From Isochrysis galbana (Eukaryota; Haptophyta; Isochrysidales; Isochrysidaceae): a stretch of DNA of 64,000 bases. Position numbers and translations under genes: made by a program. Shown piece by piece: positions 30,231 to 40,439 of this stretch (position 1 is its first letter; every line of letters begins with the position of its first letter). The stretch covers positions 5,612,638-5,676,637 of the forward strand of contig CM030938.1 of NCBI GenBank assembly GCA_018136815.1, in the 5' to 3' direction. The notes under the pieces were generated by a model. The model did no database searches. It had not been told where the DNA came from and saw only the letters and a list, made by a program, of their open reading frames with translations.

Positions 30231-30629
30231 TCATCTGCCACGTCGACCGCAGCCAATAGTCTTGCTCGTGTCGCACACATCAACCCCTGCTTTGACGGCA
30301 TCCGCGTAGGTGCGGACTCCGATGCGCTTCAGGTCATCTTCGAGGCTCATTGGTGTCGGCTGGGTCTGGCGCTTCGCCTCATTGGCTTTGAACTCGGCGC
30401 TCTCTTCACCCGGCTTGCTGTACTTGAACTCCTTGGCGGCCTGTGCTCCCTCAGCACTTGAGCGCGAGATGAGCTTGCTCCGCTGGGCGTGCACGGGAAG
30501 CGGAGCGGCACCAAGGGCAGCGAGGCCGCCGAACAAAGCTTCCCGTCGTCCGAGCCTGCCTCGCATCAGCTCTGGCGCTAGCGCTCCCCCGCCGAGAAGG
30601 GCAGCTACTCCAACGAGCAGCGAGAGCAT
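30231..30629 (-). CDS. Putative thylakoid-lumen protein with twin-arginine signal
   Basis: A 132-residue frame. It starts with a hydrophobic leader (MLSLLVGVAALLGGGALA), then an Arg-rich stretch, then GRREALFGGLAALGAAPLPV and HAQ. RR-x-A-L-F followed by a hydrophobic core and an A-x-A-like site is a typical Tat-dependent lumen-targeting signal. The two hydrophobic segments in series fit import across a secondary plastid envelope and then the thylakoid. The mature part is about 80 residues, charged, with two cysteines near the end (DVCDTSKTIGC). Its size and targeting recall small extrinsic photosystem subunits, but I do not recognise which. The frame is uninterrupted and the start context is ordinary. 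Confidence 0.6.
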   Translation of the reverse strand: MLSLLVGVAALLGGGALAPELMRGRLGRREALFGGLAALGAAPLPVHAQRSKLISRSSAEGAQAAKEFKYSKPGEESAEFKANEAKRQTQPTPMSLEDDLKRIGVRTYADAVKAGVDVCDTSKTIGCGRRGR

Positions 30630-30902
30630 CGGCGACGCGAAATGCGCAGCGTCGCCGTCCGACAGCGGAAGGAGAGCGAGCGAAAGTAGGAAGATTCGTG
30701 GAACAGACTACCAGTTGCGGAGGAAGTTAACCAACTAAGTTTATACTCAGTTCACCTAACTAAGGGACACAGGCCGGCACGAGCCCACGAGCCCCCCCCC
30801 CCCCCGCGCGCTCTCCGCTCTCTCCACTCCTCCCTAGCTCCTCCCTGCGGTGGGGACGGAACCGCCCGCCCTCCTGCCATGCCTTAAGGTGTGCAAGACC
30901 CT

Positions 30903-31064
30903 CATACCCTAGACCTAGATGGGAAATACAGCCGGGGGGTTCCAAATACAAATACAGGAAATACAGTCTGCATTTGGCCTTCGTCCAAATACAGTCGAAT
31001 ACAGTACCAAATGCAGTACCGGGGGGACTCCCATGTTACAGCCCCCCCCCCCCCCCCCCCCGTC
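30903..31064 (-). repeat. CAAATAC-palindrome repeat, copy B (left part)
   Basis: The inverse of 12424-12552: it begins CCTAGATGGGAAATACAG, contains clustered CAAATACAG units and CTCCCATGTTACA, and ends in a C-run at CCGTC, where the retrotransposon inserted. The rest of the repeat resumes at 52847 with GCCCCTCTTGCTGTCG, which matches copy A. Confidence 0.8.
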
Positions 31065-32397
31065 TGTCGAGTCGAGCGCTACCGGAGGGCTCTGAGCCAC
31101 TCCGTCGCGAGCGGCACCGGCGGCTAGCGCGGCGCTTTGTCCCTCCTCCCCACCGGGAGTCGGGTGAATGAAATTCTGGACTGGGTCGGGCAACCCCATT
31201 CGGGTGTATGGACAGGGAACGAACGGCGAACGAAGGACTGTGGGGCGGCGAGGCGCTCCTAGCGGCCCTAGTGTGATGGGTTGTAAGAGATTGTTAGACC
31301 TACAAAGAACTCTTCCCTCAGGGAGGGAGCCTAGGCTGCTTGAGTGCAGCGACGCAGCGAACAACGACGGACAACGGAGCTGAGAACAACAGGATACACC
31401 GACTCACGAACACACCGGAATCATTCACCCAAACAAAGCAAATTATCAAGCAACCGCGACCCCAAATCACCGATAACTCAAACACGTCGCGAGAGACGGA
31501 GAGAGAGAGCGAGAGAGAGAGAGACTCCGCAGCGACGGCCGGAGCGTGTCTCCGTTGTAACTTCCCACGTAGTGGAGAGTCCGAAGGGGAGCGTCCTGTC
31601 GCGCGACCACGGCGATCACTTTGGATACAGATCGCAACGAGATGTCTTCACGACCGAATAAATCTTGCCGTTGAGCGTGAACCTTCTAGACGCTTCTAAC
31701 GAACAACCCTGAGTAGCAACCAAGGGGAAGAAACACCAAAGGGGCCAAGGCTTGCATGTAACTTGCATCAAGGGGAAAGATTCCCTCACCTAGGAAGCGA
31801 ACCTACACCGATCTCCAAGGGGAGATGGCAAATTAAACCTCAAATCTCGAGCGGCTAGAGCAACCGACTCGCTCGCCAAAACCTTGACCGAGAAGAAAGA
31901 AGCAAGGACCTACAAGCCAAGGGTAGCGGACCTAGGGAATGTGAGAGGAAGTTTCCGAACGCCAACGCGAACGCCAAACGCCGGAAGGCAACGAAACCCT
32001 AACCAAGCCAAGCGGAACCTACGAAGAACAGGCCTGGACGACAACGACAACGAAAGTGAAAGTGAGCAAGTCCCAAGCAAGAACCGGAACTCAACAAGAA
32101 ACAACAAGCCTTGCAAGAAGCTAAACAAGCCTTCACAAGGTAACTCGAGAGCCTGAGACAAGCGCGCAGCGAGTGACAGGCGACCTGGCTCCTTTGGGTC
32201 AAGATTACCCGAAAGGAGGAAACCCGGAATCTAGACCTGACAGACAGGCTAGAAGGAACGAAACAAGAACTCGAATTCTAGATCGCTAGGGACGAACCCT
32301 ACCAACCTAGATGTACCTGAGCTTCGCCGTGTGGCCGCACGACGAAGGACCTGGAAATAAGAGCCTAGAAATCGCATCATCTAGGATGAATGCGACA
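31065..32397 (-). repeat. 3' LTR (1333 bp)
   Basis: TGTCGAGTCGAG...GAATGCGACA, terminal TG/CA with a 5-bp inverted end. It is adjacent to CCGTC at 31060-31064. It is followed on the + strand by CCCCCG, that is, a short G-run on the element's own strand just before its 3' LTR, a weak polypurine tract. Confidence 0.9.
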
Positions 32398-32783
32398 CCC
32401 CCCGACTAAGATCGAGACGTCTCCCGATGTCGAGCGTGAACCTGGAAACAGAGACCTGGAACCTGGAACCTGAGCTGACCAGAGGTCAGAATCGGAACAA
32501 GAAGCAACGAAACATAGCGAGCGAAACGTGGAGACAAGAACACCCTTTGGATCCAAAGCGAGCACGAAATCGGCGGCTTAACGCGGCGGCCTCTTTCGTA
32601 CGCACTGCCCCACCCACTTCTCCCTTTTACAGGAGCTTTGCTCGGGTGTTGCGCCGGGTGTAGAGCGCAGGCAGCACGCGTTCAGCACCTCCATGATTCG
32701 CTCGGACGGAAACTTGAACTCGGAGCCCCAGCCGAGGCGTGGGGCTAGCCTAGAGGGACGGGTCCCTTACCCAAGACATGGGA
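32398..32783 (-). other. Internal 3' untranslated region of the retrotransposon
   Basis: About 385 bp between the pol stop codon and the 3' LTR. The segment near 32440-32475 carries short CTGGAACCTGGAACCTG repeats on the + strand. No further frame is evident. Confidence 0.6.
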
Positions 32784-35700
32784 TCAACGAGGATGGAGCC
32801 TGGATCGAGTGCGCGAAGACGGCGCATCGAGAACGGGAGGAAGAGGAGTATCCCTGGCCGACGAAGAAGTTGCTTCCGGGGACTCAACATCTTCTGGACA
32901 AGTCTCTTCGACGGAGCGATCATAATCATCAAGCAAATCAGAACAACGACGGAGCAACTCGGAACGAGGCTCCCAGGTGGCTTCTCGAAGAGAATAGCCA
33001 CGCCACTTCACGAGGTACTCGGTAGAATCGCCATGGCTACGACGATCGAGCAACTTCTCAACGATGTACTCGTCGTCAGCCAGCGGCTCTTCATCAACGA
33101 AAGTATGATACGGCCGGAGGTTCGAGATGTGCACCTCCTCCTTGACTAACCGGTTCTCCAGATCACGGAGTCGGTACCTAGTGTCGGACAGAGCCTCTAC
33201 GACGCGGTAGGGACCCGAGTAGATGAATTGCAACTTGTTGGCGTGGCCTGGTAATCGCATGCAGACGCGATCCCCAGGTTCGAAACGCGCTGGTCTTTGA
33301 GACTTGATGGTAGCGTCACGGACTGACTCAGCCTGAGCGGCTAGGGTAGCCTCGAGAGCGCTGGACCACGAGAGGCGGAGGCTCGCATTGAGCCTGGATG
33401 CGTACGAGCGAACGTCGGCGGACGCCGCCTCGAGAGCAGTTGGCGAAACGGTCTTCGGATCAGAGAGTTGAGCGGGCAGACGCAGCTCACGCCCAAAGAT
33501 CAAAGACGCTGGAGACCGGGAGGTAACACGACCGGAAGAAGCCCTCAACGAGAGGAGTAGGAACGGCAAATGGTCGACCCAATGACCGCCACCCTCGTTC
33601 GAGGCGCGCATCAAACGAATGAGCGTTTGCTGAGCGCGTTCGACGAAGCCTACACCCTCATGTCGATACGGCTCTGTACTCGACAAATCAGTCCCGGTGA
33701 GCTCCAGAATACGCGAAACAAGAACCGAACAAAGATTCGAACCGGCGTCGGTCCGAAGCTGCCTAGGGACTCCATAACGCGTCACAATCAAGCGGATGAA
33801 CATGTCCAAGGCCATCTCCGACGAGGGATCCCCATTCGACGGCTCAGCCTCAATCCATCGAGTGAGCGAGTCGATGAAGACGACCAGCTTGTCGTAACCC
33901 GAGACTCCAGGCACGAAGTTGTGAGTGGGAGCTAGCGAGAGCACGTCGCAGTAGACCACATCAAAGGGGTAGGTACCCACAGAGAGACCGGAGGGCGACG
34001 CTAGAGCCCTAGGTAGCGGCTTGGCGAGGGTGCACTCGTGGCATTCTCGGACGTAGGACGCAACGTCGGAAGACATGCCAGGCCAGTATACCCGAGTACG
34101 AAGAAGACCAGACATACGAGAAACTCCAAGGTGACCGGAGCGATCGTGGTAGGCAAAAAGGTAGCGAGACCGCAACAAGGGCGGAACGTAGAGCACTAGC
34201 GAGTCCGAGTCGGTGGAGTCAAGGACGGTGCGATAGTAGACGAGCCCATCGTGAACGACGAAACGGCGAAGCATCTTGGATTGCTGAGCGGGAGCGGGAG
34301 CGGGAGCGACAGGACTGGAACACGAATCATCGTCGGCAACGGGGCCTGAGGCGGCGGCCGGCGGAGGCGACCCTTGGCCTGATGGCTCGTGGTTGGCCGT
34401 CTCTCCTGAGCCTAGGAGTGGCTCTACGAACGGATCTTCCGCCAGGGCCGCTTTCATCTCTGCGGAAGTCGGCGTACCCGGAGCCAAATAACTGGACTGG
34501 ATGGCGGGCCCGGAATCGGAGGCTCGACGACGAGATCGGTCCAAGGCTTGAAGCCCTCGCGCCGTAGCTACGGAGCGCGTGATGGCAGCCACCGGATGAG
34601 ACCGTTCATGCTCGGCTAGAGACTCTGAGCCAGGCTCACGTACCGCTAACGACGCTGGGCCGGCGAGTGGTTCGTCTTCGTGTTCCGGCTCCAGGGATGC
34701 TAGCCGGGACAGCCCGTCAGCATCCTGATGAACAGCTCCTGGTTTATGTTCGACATCGAACCGGTACTCAGCCAACTTGAGAGCCCACCGAGTCAGCCGA
34801 GAGGCTGGCCCACCGGCTACTTGATCCTTCATGGTATGCAGCCATCGCAGCGCGGAGTGGTCGACGACTAACTTGAACCGACGCCCCCAAAGGTAGGGTC
34901 GCCAATTTCGGATTGATTCCAGGGCAGCCAAGAGCTCAATCTCGGTCACCGTCCAGTGGCGTTCGGCCGAGGTGAGACTGCGAGCGTAGTACCCAACGAC
35001 TCGTTCACGGTTATCGTCTCCTAGCTGCGAGAGGATGCCGGCGATGCCCAACTTGCTAGCCCCATCGGTCTTGACGATGAAGGGCCGATCATCCCTGGGT
35101 GGAGTCAAGACGGGCTCCGAAGTGATCGCTGTCTTGAGCTCTTGGATAGCTCGGCGACACTCCTCGGACTGAGACTCCTTTGCCACGTCACAGCCCTTCC
35201 GCGTGAGGGCAGTGAGAGGAGCAGCCTTAGCGGCGAATTGGCGAATGAATCGACGGTAGTAGGAGCAAAGGCCGAGGAAAGATCGAACCGCTTCCAAGGA
35301 GTTGATGGATGACGGGTCGATGTCGGCGACAGCTGCGACCTTCTTCGGGTCCATCTTGAGACCTTCCCTCGAGACAACGTGACCGAGGTACTCCGTAGAG
35401 GTGGCAAAGAAGACACACTTGGACATCTTGCAGGTCAGGCCGGCCCACTCTAGCCGCTCGAGAACTAGGTCTAGCCGGTGAAGCATTTGCTCGAACGAAG
35501 CTTGTGCCCTGGCCTCTTCGGAAGGACCCACGCCCGTTGACCAGATGCCCACATCATCGAGGTAAGGCATGCAGATCTCCCACGCTAGCGCACCGAGAAC
35601 GATGTCCATCAAGCGGCACATGTAGGAGGGACCTGATTGGATGCCGAACGGTAGAAAGTTGAACTCGTATTTGCCGCGGTGGGTGGTGAAAGCGGTGATA

Positions 35701-38642
35701 TGTTTGTGCGATTCTTTGATCGGGATGCCCCAAAAACCAGAGGCTAAATCGAGAGTACATAAGAAGAGAGAACTGAGCGGCCCTTGGCCGGATGCTAGCC
35801 TATCGATAGCCTCCACAATGAGGGGTAGAGGGCTATCCTCGACGCGTAGCTTGGCGTTCGTGTCGCGGTAGTCCACGCAGAATCGAACGGAGCCATCTTT
35901 CTTGCTGACCAGGACTACTCGGGAAGCCCAAGCCGAATTTGACTTGCGAATAATGCCGGCGGCTTCCATCTTGGCTACCTCCTCTTCTATGATGAGCTCG
36001 CCTGCGCGGCCCACTCTAGACGGAGCGTGCCGGTGAGGAACAGCGCCGGGGTTGAGTGGCAACTCCACCTCGAGAACGTGCGTATGGTTTGGAGCCCCCG
36101 GGTGCAACGCGAAAGCTTTGATGCGCCGGGCCAAGAGTTGGCGTACTTCTTCTCGTTGATCGTCGGACAGAAGCCGGTCTGGATCGATGGTGGCTGAGTC
36201 GAGTAGAGATCGTTGCTCCTCGCTCAGCGCGGTGACAGGGTCACCATCCCCCTCGCTTCCAGTCGGAGTCCAGCCCCGGTGCAACTTGAAACGCACCTGG
36301 AGCGAAGCTATCGGATGCAGAGACGGCAGGGTCAGCGCATCGACTCCGGTGTGGATGATCGTCACCGCGATGCGATGATCGTCCGTGGGCGTGACCACCG
36401 TGGGCATTACGAGAGGGGACGAATCGAGAGCCTCGCGATTTGGTAGGCGGTCGACCAGCATCGCGCAGTCCGAATGATCTCGGAGAGCTAGCGGAACCCT
36501 GACCCAGATGGTTGCGCGGTGGAAGGCAGGAATCGTCACCGCTTGCTCCGTATAGAGAAGATATTCGGACGAGGTAGACGCCGGAGCTTTGGCCGCAAAC
36601 TCGTCGGCAGACTCAAAGAGAGGTGTATAGAGTGGCTGTCTAGCATCAGCAGCAGCCTCACCCTCCGATCCGGCCGGGATCTCTCGTGTTCCCGTCGACC
36701 TCTCCAGAAAGTCGACAGTCAGCGGCTGTCCGGGTGACATCGAGATAGCTCCGACGAAGCCGGAGTCCGCGACTGGGGGCGGCGCCGTGGAAACTCTGAC
36801 TACGCATTCGGAAAGGACTCTTGAAGAGTCTTCTGAATCGCCAGAGGCAGGACGGAGGCGGAGGCTTCCTTCCGAGCTCGCGGCGTCGAGAGAAATGGTA
36901 GCGGAGTGAGCGGCCAAAAAATCGTTCCCGAGCAGCAGCATCGGGTTTCCTTCGATGACCGCGAACGAATGACGGAAGAGGCGACCGGACAAGGAGAAGA
37001 CGAGGCTAGCCCGGCCCCTAGTGATGAGAGGAAGGCCGTCCGGCCCATGTAGGTTGGGGACGGTAGCGTCCGATACGCGTTCGACGCAAGCGTCTTCAGG
37101 TAGTCGATCGAGAAGAGCAGTGGTGATTACTGACGGGCCCGCTCCAGTGTCAGCCAGGGTGCTGTTCACCGTGAGGGCAACGTCCGGGAGAACGAACCCT
37201 TGAGCTGCGCGGTCGCCATCGGCACGGCAGACCACGAGATCGCGGACATAGAGGCAGTGACGAGGGTAGAGCGGCGGCGGAGTGTCCGCGATAGATTCTA
37301 CTGGAAGCGAGGTTCCGGCTCCGGGTGACGGGGTGGTTGGATTGGAGGCTGGCCTGGACGGAGAAGGTTCATCGACGTGGGGCACTCGCTCGATAGCGGC
37401 GGCTACCGTCTGCGGCACGAATGGTATTGAAGAGTATGGGGATGCCTTTGCCGAACTAGAGGGGTTAGGCACGCCATCATAGCCTAGCCCTCGACGGTCC
37501 GTCGGATGCCGAGGTTGATCCATTTGGCGTGACCATTCCTTCTCCAGGGACTTCTGCAAGTCTGTCTTCGGAAGCTTCGACAACTCGGAAAATCCGGCCG
37601 CACTGAGGCCCCTAGCGGCAGCCCCATCGCCACACAATGCCTGTGGAGTACCTTCTCCGTCGGCGGCGTCGGAGGGCTTGGTCTCGAGGGCCTGCATGCT
37701 CCGGTGTTCTGGAGTCTCGGGCGTATCATCTTCTCCCGAGTCCAGCCCAACATCCCCGTTTTCAAGTGGCCTTTCGGCTACGACCGAACCGGTCGGTTCG
37801 GCCACTCCTTCGTCGCCAGCCGTGAAGGAGGCGCTCGGAGATAGTGCATTGATGCCTTGAGAGCCCAGTCGAGACAAGATGGGAGGTTCCGACGGCTCCG
37901 CAGCTGCCGCTTGCTCAGCGATTTCTTGGGCGATGGAAGGCGTGACATCCTGCCACCGATGGACCCCCGAAATTACATCACGATCGAAGACCTGCCACTT
38001 GCTGCGGCGCTTCTTCACCGTGTTTGGAGGGCCTGGCGTTGTAGAGCGGTCCCTTATGGGCCACTCCCACGGCGTGAAGCGGTCTCCTTTCGCCTCGGTC
38101 CCGTCTTGCGATACGTTAGTTTCCGAGTCCTCCTGATGAAGCAGGCGAGACGCATCGGCAACGGGGCCTACGTCCGGGATCACGACAACCGAATCAGACA
38201 CTAGCGAACCGCTGGGAGGCGTGAGGTGAGAGCTAGAAGCTGCTTCGCCTCTCCCCTCCATGAAGCGAGCCAGAGCCGTCCTCGGCTCAGCCAGTTCGAA
38301 GCCGGTCGAGCAGAGCGAAGGGCGTTCTCTCAAGCTGGCAGCAGCTTGGGAAATTGCCCAGTCCACCGTGAAGTCGAGCGAACGCGACGCCTTGGCTTTG
38401 CGCGCATAACGGCGCAAGACTGGCATCCACTGGGCCGCCATTGCACCGGCAATGCCCACATAGGTGCGGCTGCGAAGGGCGCCACGGTGGGGCGACGGCG
38501 ATAGATCCGCCATCGCGGATAGACGTCCCTCGACAATCTTCGAAGGCTGCAGGGGCGGGAGTGAAGCCGTCAGGTACAGGCCAGTTGCTTTTTGATGGCC
38601 CGTGCCGTGCTGCCACGGCTGCACAAACTGCCGCGGTCGCAA
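32784..38642 (-). CDS. pol: Retrotransposon pol: methyltransferase C-lobe, protease, RT, RNase H, integrase, chromodomain
   Basis: A 1952-residue frame. Residues 1-75 are the C-lobe of the methyltransferase (RQFVQPWQHGTGHQKATGLY, RSRTYVGIAGAMAAQW). A long Ser/Pro/Glu-rich linker follows. Retropepsin: LADTGAGPSVITTALL near 495. Reverse transcriptase about 880-1110: VRFCVDYRDTNAK, LDLASGFWGIPI, PYLDDVGIW near 1025 and LEAVRSFLGLCSYYRRF. RNase H: VKTDGASKLGIAGILSQ near 1189. Integrase: HHCC finger (YHDRSGHLGVSRM, CHECTLAK near 1532), then RTDAGSN near 1628 and GFVERAQQT near 1667. Chromodomain at about 1856-1908: EYLVKWRGYSLREATWEP. This gene order defines Ty3/gypsy chromoviruses. The 5' side is separated from the methyltransferase N-lobe only by one missing C in a C-run at about 38646, present in the second copy. 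Confidence 0.95.
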   Translation of the reverse strand: MRPRQFVQPWQHGTGHQKATGLYLTASLPPLQPSKIVEGRLSAMADLSPSPHRGALRSRTYVGIAGAMAAQWMPVLRRYARKAKASRSLDFTVDWAISQAAASLRERPSLCSTGFELAEPRTALARFMEGRGEAASSSHLTPPSGSLVSDSVVVIPDVGPVADASRLLHQEDSETNVSQDGTEAKGDRFTPWEWPIRDRSTTPGPPNTVKKRRSKWQVFDRDVISGVHRWQDVTPSIAQEIAEQAAAAEPSEPPILSRLGSQGINALSPSASFTAGDEGVAEPTGSVVAERPLENGDVGLDSGEDDTPETPEHRSMQALETKPSDAADGEGTPQALCGDGAAARGLSAAGFSELSKLPKTDLQKSLEKEWSRQMDQPRHPTDRRGLGYDGVPNPSSSAKASPYSSIPFVPQTVAAAIERVPHVDEPSPSRPASNPTTPSPGAGTSLPVESIADTPPPLYPRHCLYVRDLVVCRADGDRAAQGFVLPDVALTVNSTLADTGAGPSVITTALLDRLPEDACVERVSDATVPNLHGPDGLPLITRGRASLVFSLSGRLFRHSFAVIEGNPMLLLGNDFLAAHSATISLDAASSEGSLRLRPASGDSEDSSRVLSECVVRVSTAPPPVADSGFVGAISMSPGQPLTVDFLERSTGTREIPAGSEGEAAADARQPLYTPLFESADEFAAKAPASTSSEYLLYTEQAVTIPAFHRATIWVRVPLALRDHSDCAMLVDRLPNREALDSSPLVMPTVVTPTDDHRIAVTIIHTGVDALTLPSLHPIASLQVRFKLHRGWTPTGSEGDGDPVTALSEEQRSLLDSATIDPDRLLSDDQREEVRQLLARRIKAFALHPGAPNHTHVLEVELPLNPGAVPHRHAPSRVGRAGELIIEEEVAKMEAAGIIRKSNSAWASRVVLVSKKDGSVRFCVDYRDTNAKLRVEDSPLPLIVEAIDRLASGQGPLSSLFLCTLDLASGFWGIPIKESHKHITAFTTHRGKYEFNFLPFGIQSGPSYMCRLMDIVLGALAWEICMPYLDDVGIWSTGVGPSEEARAQASFEQMLHRLDLVLERLEWAGLTCKMSKCVFFATSTEYLGHVVSREGLKMDPKKVAAVADIDPSSINSLEAVRSFLGLCSYYRRFIRQFAAKAAPLTALTRKGCDVAKESQSEECRRAIQELKTAITSEPVLTPPRDDRPFIVKTDGASKLGIAGILSQLGDDNRERVVGYYARSLTSAERHWTVTEIELLAALESIRNWRPYLWGRRFKLVVDHSALRWLHTMKDQVAGGPASRLTRWALKLAEYRFDVEHKPGAVHQDADGLSRLASLEPEHEDEPLAGPASLAVREPGSESLAEHERSHPVAAITRSVATARGLQALDRSRRRASDSGPAIQSSYLAPGTPTSAEMKAALAEDPFVEPLLGSGETANHEPSGQGSPPPAAASGPVADDDSCSSPVAPAPAPAQQSKMLRRFVVHDGLVYYRTVLDSTDSDSLVLYVPPLLRSRYLFAYHDRSGHLGVSRMSGLLRTRVYWPGMSSDVASYVRECHECTLAKPLPRALASPSGLSVGTYPFDVVYCDVLSLAPTHNFVPGVSGYDKLVVFIDSLTRWIEAEPSNGDPSSEMALDMFIRLIVTRYGVPRQLRTDAGSNLCSVLVSRILELTGTDLSSTEPYRHEGVGFVERAQQTLIRLMRASNEGGGHWVDHLPFLLLSLRASSGRVTSRSPASLIFGRELRLPAQLSDPKTVSPTALEAASADVRSYASRLNASLRLSWSSALEATLAAQAESVRDATIKSQRPARFEPGDRVCMRLPGHANKLQFIYSGPYRVVEALSDTRYRLRDLENRLVKEEVHISNLRPYHTFVDEEPLADDEYIVEKLLDRRSHGDSTEYLVKWRGYSLREATWEPRSELLRRCSDLLDDYDRSVEETCPEDVESPEATSSSARDTPLPPVLDAPSSRTRSRLHPR

Positions 38643-39848
38643 CCCCCGACTAAGGCGGAGGCTTCCGCGTGCATTCGAGGATTTTCGACGGCAACGAAAG
38701 GCGCGTCGGCGCTCGCCATGGCGAGGAAGACTCTAGCGGCGGATTCGAGAGCCTGGCGTCGTCCCGGCTCCCGATCGAGCCACTGGCAACTCACCGCCGA
38801 CAAATACGTGCACGGCGGATGCGCGACCACGAGGTCCCAACCTAGATTTTGAATGTGAAGAGCATCTCCGCAGAAGTGGGGAATGTAGTCGATCTCCGAC
38901 GGTCGTAGATCGCACGTCGCGACGTGCGCTCCGGCGAGTAGGAACATCGAAGACACGACCCCGCTAGCTTCACCGACGACCAGAACGCGGGGTGGAGGAA
39001 TCCCCTCGGCCGCGTCGAACGTCACGGCGTCGTGGATCGCTGCTAACTCAGCGCAAAGCTCGTCGAAATGCGTCGGCAACACGGCAGAGGGCGATGCATG
39101 AGTGCTCGCGTCCGGCCGCCGCAAGGCTAGAGCAGCTTCGGCGAGATGGCGGGGCAAGATGACGGAGGAACCGCTAGCCCAGGCACGGGAGGCGGCTAAC
39201 ATTTGAAGCTCGCGCGTAGGGGCGCGGGCAGTTTCAGTAGACTTGGCGGCCGAGGAACAACCAACCACGGCGATCCGGTGGATGGCCTCGGCAGTGGAAT
39301 TCAGGGGAAGGAGATCGTCGCCCTCGAGTTTCGGTGGGCTAGACATGAAGGGGGTTGGCTCCGGCGGGCGATCCCTGGAACGGGGATCCTCCGGAGAGCC
39401 GAGAGAAAGAGGAGACGCCGGCGTCCGTATGGTGCGCGACGAGAGATCGTAATCGACGGCCCTGCGTCTCCCGAGTCTGGGTGGCCACGGCGTGAGCGCG
39501 GAAAGCCGCAGCTCCCTTGGAACCTTCAACTTCATTGACTCCGGAAGCCGACCCTTCCGGGTCGGTAACCAGGTCAGAAACGAGAACGGGTGCAACTTCG
39601 AGACGAGAGAATGAACACGATGACGGAGAAATATAACGAACCGCGGAGAGAGGTGAGGAGGAGGCACTAGTCTCCGCCTCTACAGCACGAGAACCTACAG
39701 TAGACAACGACAATTCGTCCGCAGAGCGGCTCCGGCTATGGCCCTTGGGAGAGAGGTCTCCAGTGGGGTCCCGCCGGGAAAGAGCAGAAACAGGTAGAGC
39801 AGCAACAACGTTTTCGGACGCGGCAGCGGCCACGTCGGACCTATCCAT
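38570..39848 (-). pseudogene. Methyltransferase N-lobe and upstream linker, frameshifted in this copy
   Basis: Two overlapping frames (39848-39339 and 39667-38570) together correspond to residues 1 to about 425 of the intact frame at 48343. They include VLVVGEASGVVSSMFLL, ATCDLRPSEIDYIPH and HPPCTYLSAVSCQWL. Breaks at about 38646, 39463 and 39482 are all single-base losses in short homopolymers relative to 46915-48343, which is more like sequencing undercall than decay. The stretch from 39849 to 40440 corresponds to the gag-pol spacer. Confidence 0.8.
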
Positions 39849-40439
39849 AGAACCTAGAGCAGAAGATGATACCGAGTCGACAGCCCCGAGGGCTTCACAA
39901 CTGATTGTTTACGAAACGAAGAGACCGAAGACGCGTCGAATCCACCTAGCCCACCCCTTGGGCAGGGCCGTCGGGGGTGAATCCAGGGATGAAGATGCGA
40001 CGAAAGACCTAGGAGAGTTAGAAGAAACCGATGACAGCATAGTATCCGTAGAAATAGATTCCAAGAGGGGCAGCGAGCGAGAATCGGCCCTAACATCCTA
40101 ATAGCGTGCGGAGTAATAGAAGAACTTGTAGACGTACACGAATTTCGGAGAGTCGGGTCGCGACTATCTCCGGGGCAAACCTGTTTCCAGGAGCCCGGGT
40201 CAAGTGTCGACTCCGGCTTCCGAGATAGCCGTCCGGCGGGGGCTTCAGCCGGCGAGGCGGCTCCACCGTCGAAGACTGAATGGAGCTAGAGACAGGGGGA
40301 GAATCGCCGCGTTGACAGCTCTTCTCCCAAGCGACGTAGGGATCGGATCGGGATGGTGGTGGTGGCGTTCGGGCCCACCGCCCGAGATGTTCTCCGCCAG
40401 GGTTTGAGGACGGGGACCCCGCCGGACCCTACTGAGGCT

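Noticed and set aside
33570-39538. Many plus-strand open frames over the retrotransposon
   Set aside because: They are antisense shadows of gag and pol and show no domain.
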